NCBI GenBank assembly: GCA_002402245.1 | Contig: NVVP01000010.1 | Location: 32,478 to 40,448 of the forward strand | Reading direction: 5' to 3' | Source of the DNA: Gammaproteobacteria bacterium | GTDB taxonomy: Bacteria > Pseudomonadota > Gammaproteobacteria > Nitrosococcales > Methylophagaceae | DNA length: 7,971 nucleotides | Part shown: positions 5,830-7,971 of the stretch, piece after piece | Numbering within the stretch: position 1 is the stretch's first letter | Layout of the letters: each line of letters opens with the position of its first letter | Position numbers and translations under genes: made by a program | The notes under the pieces: model-generated | Seen by the model: the letters and a program-made list of their open reading frames with translations, nothing else | Told to the model about the DNA's origin: nothing | Database searches by the model: none

Positions 5830-6483
5830 TTAACGTAGACTAATAATGTCCCAGCCTTGTTGTGTGGCAACCGCCTTTAATTTATCATCGGCATCAACTG
5901 CAATAGGGTGTTCTACAAGCTTTAATAGCGGTAGGTCATTGTGTGAGTCACTGTAAAAATAGCTGCCTGATAGATCGAGCTTCTGCTCGGTTAACCATTG
6001 ATTTAGACGGGTCACTTTACCTTGCTGATAAGAAGGCGTACCAGCAACCTTACCGGTATATTGACCATCAATTAGTTCAGCTTCGGTGGCGATTAAATGC
6101 GGAATAGAAAGTTGTTCAGCAATCGGTGCGGTAATAAAGCTATTAGTCGCCGTGATAATCAATAAAGTATCACCTTGTTGCTGGTGCTTAGCGATGAGTT
6201 TGCGCGCAGCAGGCAGCATAATAGGAGCTATCTTTTCGGCAAGGTACTGTTGGCGCCATTGATTTAATGTTTCGATCGAATTATCAGCTAATGGTTTGAG
6301 TTGAAACTCGAGAAACTCAAAAATATCCATGGTGCCGGCAAGATATTGCTGATAAAACACATCGTTATTATGTTGGTGGTACTCTGCATCAACGTGATTT
6401 TGTTCGACCAGGAACTCACCCCATAAATAGTCACTATCACCGCCAAGTAAGGTGTTATCTAAATCAAAAATTGCTAATGCCAT
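5830..6483 (-). CDS. HAD-superfamily IB phosphatase (SerB-like; possible histidinol-phosphatase)
   Basis: This 217-residue cytoplasmic hydrolase is predicted to remove phosphate from a small metabolite through an aspartyl-phosphate intermediate with Mg2+. HAD motif I is AIFDLDNTLL, with nucleophile D7 and acid/base D9; motif II is LLIITATN with T111; motif III is K156 (QQGKV); motif IV is SDSHNDLP with D179 and D183. The insert between motifs I and II (about residues 15-85) is the helical C1 cap typical of subfamily IB, so this is a phosphoserine-phosphatase relative but not SerB itself. In Pseudomonas aeruginosa a relative sits beside the rppH gene and has, as I recall, been assigned histidinol-phosphate phosphatase activity; the same divergent pairing is seen here, so that substrate is a plausible inference only. 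The ATG has a weak ribosome-binding site. The gene is followed after 93 bases by gatB. Confidence 0.88.
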   Translation of the reverse strand: MALAIFDLDNTLLGGDSDYLWGEFLVEQNHVDAEYHQHNNDVFYQQYLAGTMDIFEFLEFQLKPLADNSIETLNQWRQQYLAEKIAPIMLPAARKLIAKHQQQGDTLLIITATNSFITAPIAEQLSIPHLIATEAELIDGQYTGKVAGTPSYQQGKVTRLNQWLTEQKLDLSGSYFYSDSHNDLPLLKLVEHPIAVDADDKLKAVATQQGWDIISLR

Positions 6484-6519
6484 GGGTTAACTTCATCATT
6501 ATTTCAATGGAAAAGGGCA

Positions 6520-6525
6520 AGTATA
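6520..6525 (-). promoter_or_regulatory. Candidate -10 box for the HAD phosphatase gene
   Basis: Minus-strand TATACT (5 of 6 to the sigma70 -10 consensus) lies 36 bases before the ATG, giving a leader of about 30 bases. No convincing -35 is seen at 16-18 bases, so the assignment is weak. Confidence 0.3.
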
Positions 6526-6551
6526 CCCAAAACTAGTTGAAAAGGGTTTGC

Positions 6552-6585
6552 ATACCGAGGGTGCATTGTCTAATCTAGTCGGTAT
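6552..6585. repeat. 7-bp inverted repeat in the HAD/rppH divergent region
   Basis: ATACCGA (6552-6558) and TCGGTAT (6579-6585) are perfect complements 20 bases apart, upstream of rppH and between the two divergent genes. The two-turn centre-to-centre spacing of 27 bases and the perfect arms would suit a dimeric regulator, but a 7-base pair can arise by chance. Confidence 0.35.
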
Positions 6586-6644
6586 TGAGAAATAAGGCCA
6601 TTCACATCATGATTTTGATGTTGCGATGGAGAGACAAAAAGGCT

Positions 6645-7154
6645 GTGATTGATAAAGATGGGTTTAGACCTAATGTAGGGATCATTCTCTGCAATAAACA
6701 GAACCAAGTATTATGGGCGCAACGAGCGCAGCATGATTCTTGGCAATTTCCTCAGGGTGGCATCAAAATAGATGAAACGCCTGAGCAAGCTGTTTATCGC
6801 GAGCTAATGGAAGAAGTGGGCCTTGGGCCTGAACATGTCGAGATATTGGGCATGACGCAAGACTGGCTGCACTACAAGCTACCTAAACGTTACTTACGCT
6901 TTGGTAATAAACCCTTATGCATCGGCCAAAAACAGCTGTGGTTTTTACTGCGCTTAGTGGCAAAAGAAGACAATGTCCGTTTAGATCAGTATGAAAAGCC
7001 TGAGTTTGATGACTGGCGCTGGGTTGATTATTGGACGCCTGCCAAAGAAATTGTTTTTTTCAAACGGCGTGTCTATGAAAAAGCCTTGCATGAACTCGCG
7101 CCGATTATATTCCCTGAGTACAAACAACGCATTGAAGAACAGCAAGAAAGCTAG
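6645..7154 (+). CDS. rppH: RNA pyrophosphohydrolase RppH (Nudix)
   Basis: RppH removes pyrophosphate from the 5' end of triphosphorylated transcripts, making them substrates for RNase E-initiated decay. With GTG 6645 as start the protein has 169 residues, within the usual 160-176, and begins MIDKDGFRPNVGIIL like its relatives. The Nudix box GX5EX7REUXEEXGU is complete at residues 38-60, with the metal-binding REXXEE at 52-57 (RELMEE). DSWQFPQGGI (31-40), LPKRYLRF (79-86) and QKQLWFLL (95-102) are further family blocks. The frame is open upstream to TTG 6585, through ATG 6609 and ATG 6618. I reject these as the main start because they add 9-20 residues not known in the family. A GGAGAG at 6628-6633 precedes the GTG, with rather long spacing of 11. 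The ptsP gene that follows rppH in several relatives is absent; argA converges from the other side. Confidence 0.95.
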   Translation: MIDKDGFRPNVGIILCNKQNQVLWAQRAQHDSWQFPQGGIKIDETPEQAVYRELMEEVGLGPEHVEILGMTQDWLHYKLPKRYLRFGNKPLCIGQKQLWFLLRLVAKEDNVRLDQYEKPEFDDWRWVDYWTPAKEIVFFKRRVYEKALHELAPIIFPEYKQRIEEQQES

Positions 7155-7166
7155 GCTTAATTGAGT

Positions 7167-7971
7167 TTAGCTCAGATTTTTAGTGAGCACGACGGCATTA
7201 CGTTGAAAGTTATAGAGCTGTTGTTTTTCTATTGGTAAGTCGCTGATTTCACCTGCTTTAAAGCCATGCTCGATGAACCAATGCGTCGTTTGAGTGGTTA
7301 AAACGCACAGGGTCAATAGCCCTGCAGATTTCGCCTGTTGTTCTAAGGTATTGAGTAACTGTTCACCTCGGCCACCACCTTGATAATCTTCAGCCACTGC
7401 AAGACACGCTAACTCTGCAATATTATTGTCAGGATAAGGATACAGCGCTGCACAGGCGACAATACTGCCATCTCGTTCTAATATAGTGAATTGCTCAATT
7501 TCCATTTCCAGGCGATCACGAGAGCGTTTAACTAGCACGCCTTTTTCTTCTAAGGGACTAATTAACTCTAAAACCCCACCGACATCTTCAATAGTGGCTT
7601 GGCGAGACAATTCAAATGCTGAAGCACTGATTAAGGTACCTGCACCATCACGGCTGAATAACTCTTGTAATAAAGCACCATCAATTGAACGGTCTAATAA
7701 ATGAATGCGTTGCACGCCAGCATGACTTGCCTTAGTAATAGCTGATAGCGTCAGAGTATCTTCTTTTAATGCTTGTTTAGCTTGGGCAAGGGTCAATTCA
7801 TAAGCAAGAGCAGGGTAAGCATCACCAATGAAAATAAGCTTATCTGCTTGCAGAGCAATGGCTGCTTCGGTCGCTACATCACGTGCCGATAAATTAAATA
7901 CTTCACCCGTAGGTGAATAGCCTAGTGGGGGTAGCAGCACAATATTACCTAACTGTAATTGTTGTTCTATA
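7167..7971 (-). CDS. argA: N-acetylglutamate synthase ArgA (amino-terminal part beyond window edge)
   Basis: ArgA acetylates glutamate with acetyl-CoA, the first and normally arginine-inhibited step of arginine synthesis. The visible 267 codons run without a stop to the right edge; GTG 7938-7940 is internal, because the sequence before it (IEQQLQLGNIVLLPPLGYS) matches the conserved ArgA interior. Visible first is the end of the amino-acid-kinase-like regulatory region (VFNLSARDVATEAAIALQADKLIF), then the linker DGALLQELFSRDGAGTLIS, then a carboxy-terminal GNAT domain with RRSRDRLEMEIEQF-like start, CAALYPYPDN, the acetyl-CoA loop YQGGGRGEQLL, and VLTTQTTHWFIEHGF. About 170-180 residues should lie outside the window, given a usual length near 440. 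The kinase-to-linker loop looks some 15 residues shorter than in E. coli as I recall it. Its stop lies 12 bases from the rppH stop, with no obvious terminator between the convergent genes. Confidence 0.95.
   Translation of the reverse strand, partial: IEQQLQLGNIVLLPPLGYSPTGEVFNLSARDVATEAAIALQADKLIFIGDAYPALAYELTLAQAKQALKEDTLTLSAITKASHAGVQRIHLLDRSIDGALLQELFSRDGAGTLISASAFELSRQATIEDVGGVLELISPLEEKGVLVKRSRDRLEMEIEQFTILERDGSIVACAALYPYPDNNIAELACLAVAEDYQGGGRGEQLLNTLEQQAKSAGLLTLCVLTTQTTHWFIEHGFKAGEISDLPIEKQQLYNFQRNAVVLTKNLS

Noticed and set aside
6548..6576. TTGCAT - 17 bases - TAATCT as an rppH promoter
   Set aside because: The spacing is ideal but each hexamer matches consensus at only three of six positions.
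1..7971. Mobile elements, defence systems, tRNAs or a new multi-gene cluster
   Set aside because: No transposase, integrase, terminal repeats, tRNA cloverleaf, CRISPR-type repeat or unexplained gene pair was found; all genes fit known families.

Overview
The window looks like ordinary chromosomal backbone of a moderately AT-rich gammaproteobacterium. The evidence is a twitching-motility chemosensory block (pilG-pilH-pilI), an RppH with the family's usual 'IDxDGxRPN' amino terminus, and an ArgA made of an amino-acid-kinase region joined to a GNAT acetyltransferase, an architecture typical of that class. A marine Alteromonadales/Colwelliaceae-like source is my guess from composition and protein flavour; it is not demonstrated. 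I see no insertion sequences, phage genes, CRISPR arrays, tRNAs or rRNAs.

Layout. Bases 1-1171 (minus strand) hold pilG, pilH and the first 130 codons of pilI, tightly packed and reading off the left edge. A 223-base AT-rich divergent intergenic region with a large nested inverted repeat separates pilG from a plus-strand gene (1395-2675) for an ATP-grasp glutamate-cysteine ligase. That gene converges on a minus-strand gene (2789-3934) for a stand-alone FIST-domain sensor, and one strong hairpin between them (2743-2770) can terminate both. The next 359 bases (3935-4293) have no gene but hold a direct-repeat cluster, two small inverted repeats and the gatB terminator. gatB (4294-5736, minus) follows, without gatA or gatC beside it. 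Upstream of gatB is a HAD-IB phosphatase gene (5830-6483, minus), divergent from rppH (6645-7154, plus). rppH converges within 12 bases on argA (7167 to the right edge, minus), whose amino-terminal part lies outside the window.

How the genes relate. The three pil genes are one functional unit: two response regulators and a CheW-type coupling protein of the Chp pathway controlling type IV pili. The others are mostly independent housekeeping genes: glutathione synthesis, amidation of misacylated tRNA, a small-molecule phosphatase, mRNA 5'-end decapping and the first step of arginine synthesis. In Pseudomonas the gene next to pilG is gshB, so a gshA-type ligase at this border echoes a known glutathione/pilus neighbourhood with a different enzyme.

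No new multi-gene system is visible. The points most worth a second look are the isolated gatB, the solitary FIST sensor with its structured upstream region, the nested inverted repeat between pilG and gshA, and three genes whose best start is not the longest open frame (pilG, gshA, rppH).
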